A stretch of DNA of 64,000 bases, taken from positions 1 to 64,000 of the forward strand of contig JACRFD010000086.1 in NCBI GenBank assembly GCA_016218025.1. The letters run 5' to 3'. Origin of the DNA: Ignavibacteriales bacterium (GTDB lineage Bacteria > Bacteroidota > Ignavibacteria > UBA10030 > SZUA-254). Position 1 is the first letter of the stretch, and each line of letters starts with the position of its first letter. A program made the position numbers and the translations under genes. Shown one piece after another: positions 34,021-42,533 of this stretch. The notes under the pieces were generated by a model, which saw only the letters and a program-made list of their open reading frames with translations, did not search any database and had not been told where the DNA came from.

Positions 34021-36564
34021 ATGCGATTTTCTTTATTTCTGATATTCATAATAATTTGTTCTGATGTTTATGGACAAATAACTCAATTCCCACATCTTCA
34101 AAATTTCGATTCTGTAGCACCTCCCGCACTGCCAATCCAGTGGACAACAACAACGAATAAATCAGTAACAGGAGATTTTACAACTACAAAATCATCTCCT
34201 TATTCCGATTCCAACGCTGCGATCAGCACTAACTCTACCATAAGCCAATCGCTGATTTCACCCCTGATCGATTTTTCTGATAAACAGGCAGACACTCTAA
34301 AATTTTACGAGCGAAGATCGAGCAGTCATAATTCCGGCTTATTGATCGAGGCATCCACGAACGGAGGAACAACATACGATATCCCGATTAGCGATACATT
34401 GAAAAATCCTGGAACAACATCGTACGTACTTAGAAAATTCAGACTTCCTCCTTCACTTGATAATCAAAGCAATGTAAAATTTCGATGGCGGGTTATCGGC
34501 AACGGAACTGGTACATCCGGTACAATTCGCTTTGACGATATCTGCATTTCAGCATTATATAATACCGATGCAACGGTTAGTCAGATTATTTTCGAACCGT
34601 TATTCCCTACAATCGGAGACTCCATATCAATAAGTGCAGTCATCAAAAACGCGGGCATTCAACCAATTCAAAATATTTCAGTTGAATTTTATGAAGATAA
34701 TAACCATGATTCCATCCCGCAGCCACTTGAATTATTTTCCACAAGCATTGTAACTCAACTGCTCCATCCAAATGATACAGCGAGTGTACAGACCTATTTG
34801 AGAGATCTAAAATTGGGGAATGAATTCATTTTCGTCAAAATCGTATTGCCAGATGATCAAAACTCGGCGAATGATTTGGGAAAGAAAATTCTTTCTGTTG
34901 GAATTCCACAATACTCAATTATTATTAACGAAATAATGTTTGCACCATACAGCCCAGAGCCGGAATGGATAGAGCTATACAATAATTATTCAGATACAGT
35001 TGATCTGAATGAATGGAATATCAGCAACCGTTACTCGTCGACAAAACATATCATCACAAATCAAAACATTTTGCTCCCACCCGGTGGTTATTGTGTCATT
35101 ACAAAGGATATTAACTTATTTACTGCTGTTCATCCTGATATTCCGGCTCCAATTTTACAAGTCATCTCTTTACCAACGTATTTTTTAAATAATACGGGCG
35201 ATGCAGTTGTTCTTTTTGACCATCGGGGAGCGATCATGGATAGCGTTTATTATTTCCCATCCTGGAACGATTCAGCGGGAAATTCTTTAGAGCGAATAGA
35301 ATCTAAATTGCATTCGAATGATTCAACTAATTGGGGATCATCCAAAGATTCTCTCGGCAGCACTCCCGGCTTTCAAAACTATCTCACTCCTTTAGAATTC
35401 GATCTTAGTATCGCAAACGCATATGCAGTTGACTCAACGACAATCAGAGTTGTTGTTCGAAACGCGGGACATCAAACAGCGCAGAATTTTTCTACCTCCC
35501 TTTACTTCGATTCAAACAACGATTCGCTTGCAGATCCATCAGAATTAATATCAACAGATCAAATAACTTCACCACTTATTTTCAAAGATTCTTTTTCAAT
35601 TGATTTTGCATGGAATAATCCGCCATCCGGCAAAAAAATGCTTATATCTGTTCTTGATTACTCTCCTGATCAGAGACTAAGTGATAATACAATTATTTTC
35701 GAAATAAAAAATCGATTCGCAAGAAATACAATCGTAATTAATGAAATTATGTACCAACCGAAAACCGGCGATGCTGAATATGTTGAGCTTCTTAACAACG
35801 GATGCGATAGCGTTGATCTATTTGAATGGAGACTGACAGATTTTAAAGACACAAATTTATCGAAGAAATATGTTATTAGTAATTCGTCATTCGTCATTGG
35901 TAGTGGAGAATTTTTGGTGATTGCTTTTGATTCATCTATTTACAATCGATTCTCTTATCTTCGAGATTCAAATTATAAAGTGATAATTAAAGATGGATGT
36001 TTAAGCTTGAATAATGACGGTGACAATATTATTCTTTCAGATTTAACCGGAGAAATAATCGACAGTGTTCATTATTTTTCCTCGTGGCACAATCCAGATA
36101 TTGAAGATGTTGAAGAAAGGTCGTTAGAAAGGATCAATCCAAATCTTTCAAGCACTGATAGAAGAAATTGGAGCACAAGTGCTAGTTCGTTGGGCGGCTC
36201 ACCAGGATTAAATAACAGTTTATATATAACCTCGGTACCAAATGATGCAACAATTTCGTTCTCAAACAATCCATTTTCTCCTGATGGTGACGGTTTCGAA
36301 GATGCCACAATTATTCACTACGAACTTCCAGCCACAACGGCTACAATTCGTATCCGTATTTTTGATTCTGTGGGAAGATTAGTTCGAGTTCTCGCGGAAA
36401 ACGAGCCGAGTGGCTCTCTTGGAGATATAATTTGGGATGGGTATAATGATAACCGGAATCGAGTCCGCGTTGGAATATATGTTGTACTTTTAGAAGCTCT
36501 TGACGGCTTTGGCGGTTCAGCGAAATCTGCCAAAGCTGCAGTTGTAGTTGCCGCCAAATTATAG
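34021..36564 (+). CDS. Secreted lamin-tail-domain surface protein with FlgD-like C-terminus
   Basis: 847 residues: signal peptide (MRFSLFLIFIIICSDVYG), an N-terminal beta-sandwich (choice-of-anchor type, to about 180), a CARDB-like section (DATVSQIIFEPLFPTIGDSISISAVIKNAGIQPIQNISVEFYED), lamin-tail domain 1 (about 300-450, IIINEIMFAPYSPEPEWIELYNN), a second CARDB-like section, lamin-tail domain 2 (about 570-735, IVINEIMYQPKTGDAEYVELLNN) and a C-terminal FlgD-type Ig domain (NPFSPDGDGFEDATIIHYEL...GIYVVLLEA) that in this phylum acts as a T9SS export signal. Residues 619-628 are encoded by a 7-bp repeat tract. Confidence 0.8.
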   Translation: MRFSLFLIFIIICSDVYGQITQFPHLQNFDSVAPPALPIQWTTTTNKSVTGDFTTTKSSPYSDSNAAISTNSTISQSLISPLIDFSDKQADTLKFYERRSSSHNSGLLIEASTNGGTTYDIPISDTLKNPGTTSYVLRKFRLPPSLDNQSNVKFRWRVIGNGTGTSGTIRFDDICISALYNTDATVSQIIFEPLFPTIGDSISISAVIKNAGIQPIQNISVEFYEDNNHDSIPQPLELFSTSIVTQLLHPNDTASVQTYLRDLKLGNEFIFVKIVLPDDQNSANDLGKKILSVGIPQYSIIINEIMFAPYSPEPEWIELYNNYSDTVDLNEWNISNRYSSTKHIITNQNILLPPGGYCVITKDINLFTAVHPDIPAPILQVISLPTYFLNNTGDAVVLFDHRGAIMDSVYYFPSWNDSAGNSLERIESKLHSNDSTNWGSSKDSLGSTPGFQNYLTPLEFDLSIANAYAVDSTTIRVVVRNAGHQTAQNFSTSLYFDSNNDSLADPSELISTDQITSPLIFKDSFSIDFAWNNPPSGKKMLISVLDYSPDQRLSDNTIIFEIKNRFARNTIVINEIMYQPKTGDAEYVELLNNGCDSVDLFEWRLTDFKDTNLSKKYVISNSSFVIGSGEFLVIAFDSSIYNRFSYLRDSNYKVIIKDGCLSLNNDGDNIILSDLTGEIIDSVHYFSSWHNPDIEDVEERSLERINPNLSSTDRRNWSTSASSLGGSPGLNNSLYITSVPNDATISFSNNPFSPDGDGFEDATIIHYELPATTATIRIRIFDSVGRLVRVLAENEPSGSLGDIIWDGYNDNRNRVRVGIYVVLLEALDGFGGSAKSAKAAVVVAAKL
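35875..35902 (+). repeat. In-frame heptamer repeat inside the lamin-tail gene
   Basis: Four heptamers in register, ATTAGTA, ATTCGTC, ATTCGTC, ATTGGTA, encode the peptide ISNSSFVIGS in lamin-tail domain 2. The same type of tract fills several spacers in the window. Confidence 0.5.
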
Positions 36565-36582
36565 CTGCCTATTTTCAGCAAG

Positions 36583-36602
36583 GCATTTAGCTCAGTTGAT
36601 AG
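36583..36602 (+). other. tRNA 5'-half-like fragment
   Basis: GCATTTAGCTCAGTTGATAG closely matches the acceptor/D-arm start of a bacterial tRNA (TAGCTCAGTTGGTAG), but what follows has no anticodon arm or T-arm. It lies in the 100-bp gap before purE. A remnant of a tRNA or a chance match; not a functional tRNA. Confidence 0.35.
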
Positions 36603-36664
36603 TTTCCGACATTCTTGTTAAATTGGCTCGAAGATAATTTTTCAATTGTTGTTTAGGAGAATTT

Positions 36665-37192
36665 ATGAAGAAACCGTTAGTTGGAATTATAATGGGCAGC
36701 AAATCCGATTTATCTATCATGGCTGAAGCTGCAGAAATGTTGGAAACTTTCGGAATCCCATTCGAGATTACAATCGCATCGGCTCATCGCACACCCGAAC
36801 GTGCCGCTCAATACGCAACAACAGCTCAAAAGCGCGGTCTAAAAGTAATCATTGCGGGCGCAGGCGGTGCAGCCCACCTTCCCGGTGTCATCGCATCAAT
36901 GACTACTCTGCCGATAATAGGTGTCCCGATAAAATCGAGTAACTCAATTGACGGATGGGACTCGATACTATCAATCTTGCAGATGCCATCAGGAATTCCT
37001 GTCGCAACTGTGGCACTGAACGGCGCACAAAACGCCGCCATCTTAGCAGCACAGATAATTGCACATTGTGATTCTAAAGTTGCCAACAAACTTAAAGATT
37101 TTAAAAAATCTTTAAAGAAAAAGGTTGAGCAAAATATACACGAACTTGAGAAAGTGGATTATAAAGAGTACTTGAAAAAACCCAGTAAGTAA
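36665..37192 (+). CDS. purE: N5-carboxyaminoimidazole ribonucleotide mutase
   Basis: 175 residues, cytoplasmic purine-synthesis enzyme converting N5-CAIR to CAIR. MGSKSDLSIM (10-19), SAHRTPER with catalytic His41, IAGAGGAAHLPGVIASMTTLPIIGVPI and GIPVATVAL are diagnostic of class I PurE. A TAGGAG precedes the ATG. The PurK partner is not in the window. The last codons (Ser-Lys-stop) already lie in the 8-bp repeat that fills the following spacer, so the C-terminal end may have been altered by that repeat. Confidence 0.95.
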   Translation: MKKPLVGIIMGSKSDLSIMAEAAEMLETFGIPFEITIASAHRTPERAAQYATTAQKRGLKVIIAGAGGAAHLPGVIASMTTLPIIGVPIKSSNSIDGWDSILSILQMPSGIPVATVALNGAQNAAILAAQIIAHCDSKVANKLKDFKKSLKKKVEQNIHELEKVDYKEYLKKPSK

Positions 37193-37250
37193 ATGAGTAG
37201 ATGAGTAATTGAGTATTGGAATAATGGAATATTGGAGTAATGAGTAATTG
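37184..37250. repeat. Degenerate 8-bp tandem repeat
   Basis: Consecutive octamers AGTAAGTA, AATGAGTA, GATGAGTA, ATTGAGTA, TTGGAATA, ATGGAATA, TTGGAGTA, ATGAGTAA run from the last purE codons to just before the VOC gene. Seven of eight units end in a GTA/ATA triplet. Confidence 0.65.
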
Positions 37251-37258
37251 TTATAAGG

Positions 37259-37630
37259 ATGATTGTGATTAGCAATTTGAAATTTGTAAGTGTACCGGTT
37301 TCGGATTACGATAGAGCGTTAAAGTTTTATACGGAGAAATTAGGATTTAAATTAACAACAGACCAGAAGTTCAACGACAACTCGCGATGGATTGAGTTAG
37401 AGATCGTTAATGCTCAAACTAAAATTGTACTTTTTACTTCACCAGGGCAAGAAAACCGTGTCGGTTCATTCATGAACATGGCATTCACATCCGCGGATAT
37501 AACAAAAACTTATGAAGAATTGAAAAGCCGCGGCGTTGAATTTAAAGTCCCTCCTACACAAGCACCTTGGGGGACTTATTCTCAGTTTGTTGATTCCGAA
37601 GGAAATATATTTGTACTTTCTTCCGCTTGA
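37259..37630 (+). CDS. VOC-superfamily (glyoxalase/bleomycin-resistance-like) protein
   Basis: 123 residues, two beta-alpha-beta-beta-beta halves. SVPVSDYDRALKFYTEKLGFKLTTD opens the fold and FVDSEGNIFVLSSA closes it, with the metal-type Glu in DSEGN. Length and motifs fit small VOC proteins that act on glyoxal-like or unknown compounds. ATAAGG lies before the ATG. No specific substrate can be given. It is surrounded by repeats and is not obviously in an operon. Confidence 0.85.
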   Translation: MIVISNLKFVSVPVSDYDRALKFYTEKLGFKLTTDQKFNDNSRWIELEIVNAQTKIVLFTSPGQENRVGSFMNMAFTSADITKTYEELKSRGVEFKVPPTQAPWGTYSQFVDSEGNIFVLSSA

Positions 37631-37668
37631 TTTAATTGATATTTAAGAATATATTTTATAATTTTTTT

Positions 37669-37697
37669 GCGCCGAAGGCGCATCCGCCTCTGGCGGA
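37669..37697. repeat. Two adjacent small palindromes
   Basis: GCGCCGAAGGCGC (37669-37681) and TCCGCCTCTGGCGGA (37683-37697) are both self-complementary. The second is repeated exactly at 56085-56099, so it is a dispersed element. It lies between the VOC gene and the aldehyde dehydrogenase gene. Confidence 0.6.
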
Positions 37698-37728
37698 AAT
37701 TTTTACTTTTTAATTTTAAATTGATCCC

Positions 37729-39093
37729 ATGTCAATAATATCGATCAATCCTGCGACCGGTGAAGTTCTAAAGACTTTCGATTCTCTTTCTCCCGACGAA
37801 TTAGAGAAAAAGATATCTCTTGCCGAAAATATATTCCACAAATATAAGAATTCAGCTTTTCAAGAACGAGCCGCGATGATAAATAAAGTCGCAGACATCC
37901 TTGAAGAAAAGAAAACCATTCTTGGCGCAATTATGACAACCGAAATGGGAAAGCCGCTATGGTCGGCAGCGGAAGAAGCTGTAAAATGCGCCTGGGTGTG
38001 CAGATATTACGCAGAGAAGACTGAACAATTTTTAGCAGATGAAATCGTTCAAACGACAGCATCAAAAAGTTACATTAAATACCAACCACTCGGAGTTATT
38101 CTAGCTGTGATGCCTTGGAATTTTCCGTTCTGGCAGGTCTTCAGGTTTGCAGCGCCGGCGCTGATGTCTGGAAATGTTGCTTTACTGAAACATGCATCGA
38201 ATGTGCCGCAGAGCGCGCTTGCTATTGAAGATATTTTTAAACGCGCAGGTTTTCCTGAAGGAACATTTCAATCACTACTTATTGGCTCCGATAAAGTTTC
38301 AAAAATAATTGAAGATCATAGAATCAAAGCTGTAACTTTAACCGGTAGTGAACCTGCGGGTAGAGAAGTTGCGAGCATTGCAGGTAAATCAATAAAGAAA
38401 ACAGTTCTTGAATTAGGCGGGAGCGATCCGTTCATCGTGATGCCGAGCGCTAACATTGAGGAAGCGGCAAAGATTGGCGTGAAAGCAAGAACAATTAATA
38501 ACGGCCAATCTTGCATTGCAGCAAAGCGTTTCATTGTCCATTATAAAATTTTTAAAGAATTCTCATCTCTTTTTGTTGAAGAGATGCAGAAATTAAAAGC
38601 TTCCGATCCCATGCTCGATGATTGCGATGTTGGTCCGCTGGCAACACCTGCAATTTTGAATGAGCTTGAAGAGCAAGTCAGAAAAAGTGTTAAAATGGGT
38701 GCGCGCATTCTCACAGGTGGTCATCGCATAGATAAGCCGGGTAATTATTTTGAACCGACAATCATAACCGATATTCCAAAAGATTCGCCCGCTTATACAC
38801 AAGAATTATTCGGGCCCGTAGCCACATTATTTAAAGTGAGTAACATTAAAGAGGCAATACAATTAGCAAACGATTCACTATTCGGATTGGGTGCAAGCGC
38901 GTGGACTAAAATAGTTTCTGAAAAACAACAATTTATCGACGAGCTTCAAACCGGTTCAGTTTTCATAAACGGAATGGTCGCATCCGATCCACGTTTACCG
39001 TTTGGCGGAATTAAAAATTCCGGCTATGGACGCGAGCTAAGTGTTAACGGCATCAAAGAATTTGTTAATATCAAAACCATTTGGATAAAATAA
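37729..39093 (+). CDS. Succinate-semialdehyde dehydrogenase-like aldehyde dehydrogenase
   Basis: 454 residues, NAD(P)-dependent aldehyde dehydrogenase. SINPATGEVLKTF at the start, VMPWNFPFWQVFRFAAPALMSGN, VLELGGSDPFIV (catalytic Glu about 228) and NNGQSCIAAKRFIV with nucleophile Cys262 are present. The N-terminus and the FGGIKNSGYGRELSVNGIKEFVNIKTIWIK end fit the Sad/GabD-like group (YneI). Substrate is probably succinate semialdehyde, but the group is broad. It ends 16 bp before the Ntn-hydrolase gene. Confidence 0.88.
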   Translation: MSIISINPATGEVLKTFDSLSPDELEKKISLAENIFHKYKNSAFQERAAMINKVADILEEKKTILGAIMTTEMGKPLWSAAEEAVKCAWVCRYYAEKTEQFLADEIVQTTASKSYIKYQPLGVILAVMPWNFPFWQVFRFAAPALMSGNVALLKHASNVPQSALAIEDIFKRAGFPEGTFQSLLIGSDKVSKIIEDHRIKAVTLTGSEPAGREVASIAGKSIKKTVLELGGSDPFIVMPSANIEEAAKIGVKARTINNGQSCIAAKRFIVHYKIFKEFSSLFVEEMQKLKASDPMLDDCDVGPLATPAILNELEEQVRKSVKMGARILTGGHRIDKPGNYFEPTIITDIPKDSPAYTQELFGPVATLFKVSNIKEAIQLANDSLFGLGASAWTKIVSEKQQFIDELQTGSVFINGMVASDPRLPFGGIKNSGYGRELSVNGIKEFVNIKTIWIK

Positions 39094-39109
39094 TTTTGCT
39101 GAGGATCAA

Positions 39110-40522
39110 ATGAAAAAATATATTACGGCAATCCTAATCTTAATATTCATACTCCCGCTTTATATACTTGCTCAACAATCCGATTCGCTTACAACCGAAC
39201 AGCAGTTGTGGCTTACAAAATCATACCGCACAGAAAAAGCCGGATGGATTTATATCCATCTTGAAGGAACCGCACGCGAACGGGGCTTCCAGCATGGTTA
39301 CCTTCTTGCAAAAGAAATCAACGATGCAATTCGCATTCGCGCAGAAGTATGGAAATATCAAACCGCTATGGATTGGTTATGGCTTGTCCGAAAAGCGGGC
39401 GAAATGTTTACACCAAAAGTTGATTCCGAACTTGTTGATGAAATTAATGGTATGGTTGATGGTATGAAAGCCGCGAAATATTTTGCTACGCGGGATGAAC
39501 TCATTGCTCTGAATGGTTTCTTCGAACTCGCCTGGTATTGGTGGCCCACGGTTAAAGATTCAATCAGTCCGAATGCGATTGAGCCGAAGAAACAATCGTG
39601 CAGTTCGTTCATCGCAACCGGAAGCATGACAACCGACGGCAAGATTGTTTTAGGGCATAACTCAATGGTAGGTTTCCCTGAATCTGATTGTAATATTGTT
39701 CTTGACATTCTTCCTGATCGCGGACATAGAATCTTAATGCAAACATTTACCGGCTGGATTCACAGCGGGACAGATTTCTTTGTTACGGATGCCGGACTTG
39801 TAGGATCGGAAACGACAATTGGAGGATTCTTCCCTTTTGATACAACCGGAGTTCCTGAATTTTCCAGAATGAGACATGCAACTCAATATGCAAACAACAT
39901 AGATGAGTGGTGCGAAATCATGAAAAAAAATAACAACGGCGGTTATGCAAATGCATGGCTATTAGGAGACATCAATACAAACGAAATTGCACGGCTTGAA
40001 CTTGGACTTAAACAAATTGGCTTTGAGAAAAAGAGAGATGGATATTTCACCGGCTCAAACATCGCGGAAGATTTAAAATTGCTTCGCTTCGAAACTCATG
40101 CAGACGATACAAACATTAAATTATCGTCCATCGCAAGACGTGTAAGATGGAATCAATTGATGAAAGAGTATAAAGGAAAGATCAACATCGAATCAGCCAA
40201 GCTGTTTGAAGCGGATCATTTCGACACATATTTGAAAATGACTAATCCCAGCGGACGTACACTTTGCGGACACGACGAACTTGATCCGCGCTACTCCAGC
40301 GGCGGCACTCCTTATGATGCCGGCGGCTCAATCGACGGAAAAGTTTTAGATGCGACTATGGCTAAAGAAATGTCGTTTGTTGGCAGATGGGGTTCTTCGT
40401 GCGGGACAGCATTTGATGCAAAAAAATATTTGGAAGCGCATCCGCAATTCGGTTGGATGAGTGGATTGATAAAAGACCGTCCGTCGCAGCCGTGGGTTAT
40501 TTTTAAATCAGGAGATAAATAA
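39110..40522 (+). CDS. Exported phospholipase B-like / C45-type Ntn hydrolase
   Basis: 470 residues, signal peptide (MKKYITAILILIFILPLYILAQ). HLEGTARERGFQHGYLLAKEI is the family opening. Cys164 in KKQSCSSFIATGSMTTDGKIVLGHN is the predicted N-terminal nucleophile after self-cleavage. GWIHSGTDFFVTDAGLVGSETTIGG and GGYANAWLLGDINTNEIARLELGL follow the phospholipase-B-like pattern. It would act in the periplasm or outside on an amide or lipid ester; substrate unknown. GAGGATCAA precedes the ATG, 16 bp after the dehydrogenase gene, so the two may be co-transcribed. Confidence 0.8.
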   Translation: MKKYITAILILIFILPLYILAQQSDSLTTEQQLWLTKSYRTEKAGWIYIHLEGTARERGFQHGYLLAKEINDAIRIRAEVWKYQTAMDWLWLVRKAGEMFTPKVDSELVDEINGMVDGMKAAKYFATRDELIALNGFFELAWYWWPTVKDSISPNAIEPKKQSCSSFIATGSMTTDGKIVLGHNSMVGFPESDCNIVLDILPDRGHRILMQTFTGWIHSGTDFFVTDAGLVGSETTIGGFFPFDTTGVPEFSRMRHATQYANNIDEWCEIMKKNNNGGYANAWLLGDINTNEIARLELGLKQIGFEKKRDGYFTGSNIAEDLKLLRFETHADDTNIKLSSIARRVRWNQLMKEYKGKINIESAKLFEADHFDTYLKMTNPSGRTLCGHDELDPRYSSGGTPYDAGGSIDGKVLDATMAKEMSFVGRWGSSCGTAFDAKKYLEAHPQFGWMSGLIKDRPSQPWVIFKSGDK

Positions 40523-40555
40523 TTTGTTTCGTCCAAAAATTAAGGAGATTGGCTT

Positions 40556-41089
40556 ATGACTAACTTAAGTTTATTGTCGCTCTTAATTTTACTTATCGGT
40601 CCGGTATCATTTCGCAGTTGCGACAATATAATCACTCCTCCCGAACCAATTAATGAAATTATTTATTCCAATTCATTTGAAACAGTAAAAGATACTGTCG
40701 GTTGGTATGGTTTTATTGGAATTTCAAATGATGCTCCGCGAACAGGCGGAACACATTCTGCATATGTTGCAGGCGGCTGTCTTCACCCGCATACATGGTA
40801 CAATCTGAAAGCTTTTAAACAAGACAGTTATTTAATGATCAAATGCTGGGGGAAGAACTTATCGAATGGCGGAGGTGTAGAATTAGAAGCAGTACCTGAG
40901 GTTTCTATTCCAGAGAATCCAAAACGTTACATTTTTATTACCATATCGGATAAATTCTGGAGATCATATCAATCTGACTCAATCCTTTTTTGTCCAGCAA
41001 ATTCTAAATTAATTCTATCGATGAGTTCGGGTGGATATGTTCCGAGTTCTATGCTTGTTGATTTGATTGAGATTATTCGAGTGAAATAA
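40556..41089 (+). CDS. Small secreted protein, unknown function
   Basis: 177 residues. N-terminal hydrophobic signal (LSLLSLLILLIGPVSFRSCDN); Cys21 in FRSC could be a lipid-attachment site but the lipobox is poor. The mature part looks like one beta-sandwich domain, rich in aromatic strands (IIYSNSFETVKDTVGWYGFIGISNDAPRTGGTHSAYVAGGC), of the kind seen in carbohydrate-binding modules. Not recognised further. It lies 33 bp after the Ntn hydrolase with AAGGAG before the ATG, and is followed at once by a double hairpin. Confidence 0.65.
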   Translation: MTNLSLLSLLILLIGPVSFRSCDNIITPPEPINEIIYSNSFETVKDTVGWYGFIGISNDAPRTGGTHSAYVAGGCLHPHTWYNLKAFKQDSYLMIKCWGKNLSNGGGVELEAVPEVSIPENPKRYIFITISDKFWRSYQSDSILFCPANSKLILSMSSGGYVPSSMLVDLIEIIRVK

Positions 41090-41092
41090 CGG

Positions 41093-41184
41093 TAAACCTC
41101 CGGTATCTTCCTTGATTAAGTGCGACTCACTTCCATTGAGTACAAAACTTGTAAGTGAGTCGCACGTGAGATACCGGAGGTTTA
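41093..41184 (+). terminator. Nested double hairpin between convergent genes
   Basis: Outer arms TAAACCTCCGGTATCT (41093-41108) and AGATACCGGAGGTTTA (41169-41184) pair perfectly over 16 bp; inside, GTGCGACTCACTT (41120-41132) and AAGTGAGTCGCAC (41153-41165) pair perfectly over 13 bp. It starts 3 bases past the stop of the small secreted gene and lies 114 bp from the 3' end of the convergent lipoprotein gene. No T-run. A bidirectional terminator role is likely. Confidence 0.65.
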
Positions 41185-41297
41185 GCAAGTTCTTTTTAAT
41201 CCTTACCTCAACGAGTCGAGTCATCGGCATATAATCTCTCTTTCACCGCATGTCCTGAGCATAGCTAAAGAATGTGGAGAGAGATTGTTAAGCTTGT

Positions 41298-42383
41298 TTA
41301 GCGACCATGATACATCACTCCATTATTACAATCGCAAATGAAAACCTCGTTACCATCAGACCATACTCCTCGTAGCCAGGCCTGTGAATCAACTAAATGA
41401 TATTGGACGGATATAGAAAGTTGTTTCCAGTCAACTCCGTTATAATGATATAATAAATTGGACTGGCCAACTATAAATATATTATTTTCACTCACAGTGT
41501 AATTGTTATAGAAATAGGAATTTGTAGTTAACAACCTTCTCCAACCAGACGTATCAATATCCCCTACATTATTAATGCTATTGGATATAATTCCCTTTGT
41601 TAGTGTGAAGATATTATTTCCGGTAATCCAAGGTTTACTGCCAAATTTAGCTTCACTTCTTTTTGTATAATCAATCTCCGTGAAAATAGTATCTGAATAT
41701 TTGAATTGATAAAGAAATCTACATGGATCTCCCCATGGGCTGGTAAGGTAAAGAAATACTGATTTTGTATTTCCTGCAATTCCATTAATTATTAAACTAT
41801 CAGCGAGTTTAAATTCCTTCCAGCGCTGTCCATCATATCGCAGTACATATTTATATCCACCTACCCAAATATTGTTTTTGTTAACACCATAAACATTGTA
41901 TAAATTAATAGGTAATGACGAAATATTATATGGGGTAGCATCAATCCAGCGCATACCATCGTAATGCATTATAAATGCACTTAAAATATTATTATTGATC
42001 TTCCTGCCGAAAGTCCAAATATCATTCTTTGCACTACCCCAAATAGCGTACACTACTTTATTTCCGGTATATTCTGTTATTGGAGTTCCCTCAGTTGCAC
42101 GCGACCATTTTAAACCATCATAATGCCATAAACAATCTCTCACATCTGATGCGTTACCCGCAACACCCCACAAATCTTTGGATGAGGTACCCCAAATTGA
42201 TTCGAGTTGAATTCTACTCGGAAGATTTCCATAATCAACACTATCAATTGACCAAACAAAATCTCGTTTTGCAGGCTTGATTATTGCATTGTTTATTTCT
42301 TCGTCTTTACAACTAGTTATGAGAAAAGAGATGAATAGAATAATCCATGCTGACTGAATGTTTGATATGTATTTAATCTTCAT
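41298..42383 (-). CDS. Lipoprotein with propeller-like repeats
   Basis: 361 residues from the ATG at 42383, which has GGGGAA upstream; an earlier in-frame ATG contains that site. Signal with lipobox FLITSC, then lipidated Cys. The rest holds repeats of the form SIWGTSSKDLWGVAG...LWHYDGLKW, AIWGSAKNDIWTFG...IMHYDGMRW, NVYGVNKNNIWVGG...VLRYDGQRW, about 55 residues each: blades of a beta-propeller of the type found in glucosyltransferase-like and two-component-regulator-like surface proteins. Function unknown; probably an outer-membrane-anchored binding protein. Confidence 0.75.
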   Translation of the reverse strand: MKIKYISNIQSAWIILFISFLITSCKDEEINNAIIKPAKRDFVWSIDSVDYGNLPSRIQLESIWGTSSKDLWGVAGNASDVRDCLWHYDGLKWSRATEGTPITEYTGNKVVYAIWGSAKNDIWTFGRKINNNILSAFIMHYDGMRWIDATPYNISSLPINLYNVYGVNKNNIWVGGYKYVLRYDGQRWKEFKLADSLIINGIAGNTKSVFLYLTSPWGDPCRFLYQFKYSDTIFTEIDYTKRSEAKFGSKPWITGNNIFTLTKGIISNSINNVGDIDTSGWRRLLTTNSYFYNNYTVSENNIFIVGQSNLLYHYNGVDWKQLSISVQYHLVDSQAWLRGVWSDGNEVFICDCNNGVMYHGR

Positions 42384-42436
42384 TTTTTCCCCATTCAAAA
42401 ATCATGCATACATAATCTAAAAAATAAGGGAATGTA

Positions 42437-42532
42437 CATGGTGAGTAAGTTTATCCCAGGTTTATCAATGAATCGGACCATCAGATTCGCACTCAATTTC
42501 ACGCTTCGACAAGCCAGCTTGACAGACTTTTG
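42437..42532. repeat. Degenerate copy of dispersed repeat
   Basis: Contains CATGGTGAG near its start and CACGCTTCGACAAGC (42500-42514), both shared with the repeat at 361-427. The palindrome here is damaged (AGCCAGCTTGAC). It fills the gap between the lipoprotein gene's start and the 3' end of lptB. Confidence 0.5.
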
Positions 42533-42533
42533 T

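Noticed and set aside
36583..36664. tRNA gene before purE
   Set aside because: Only the D-arm start matches; no anticodon stem, T-arm or CCA-side acceptor pairing can be drawn.
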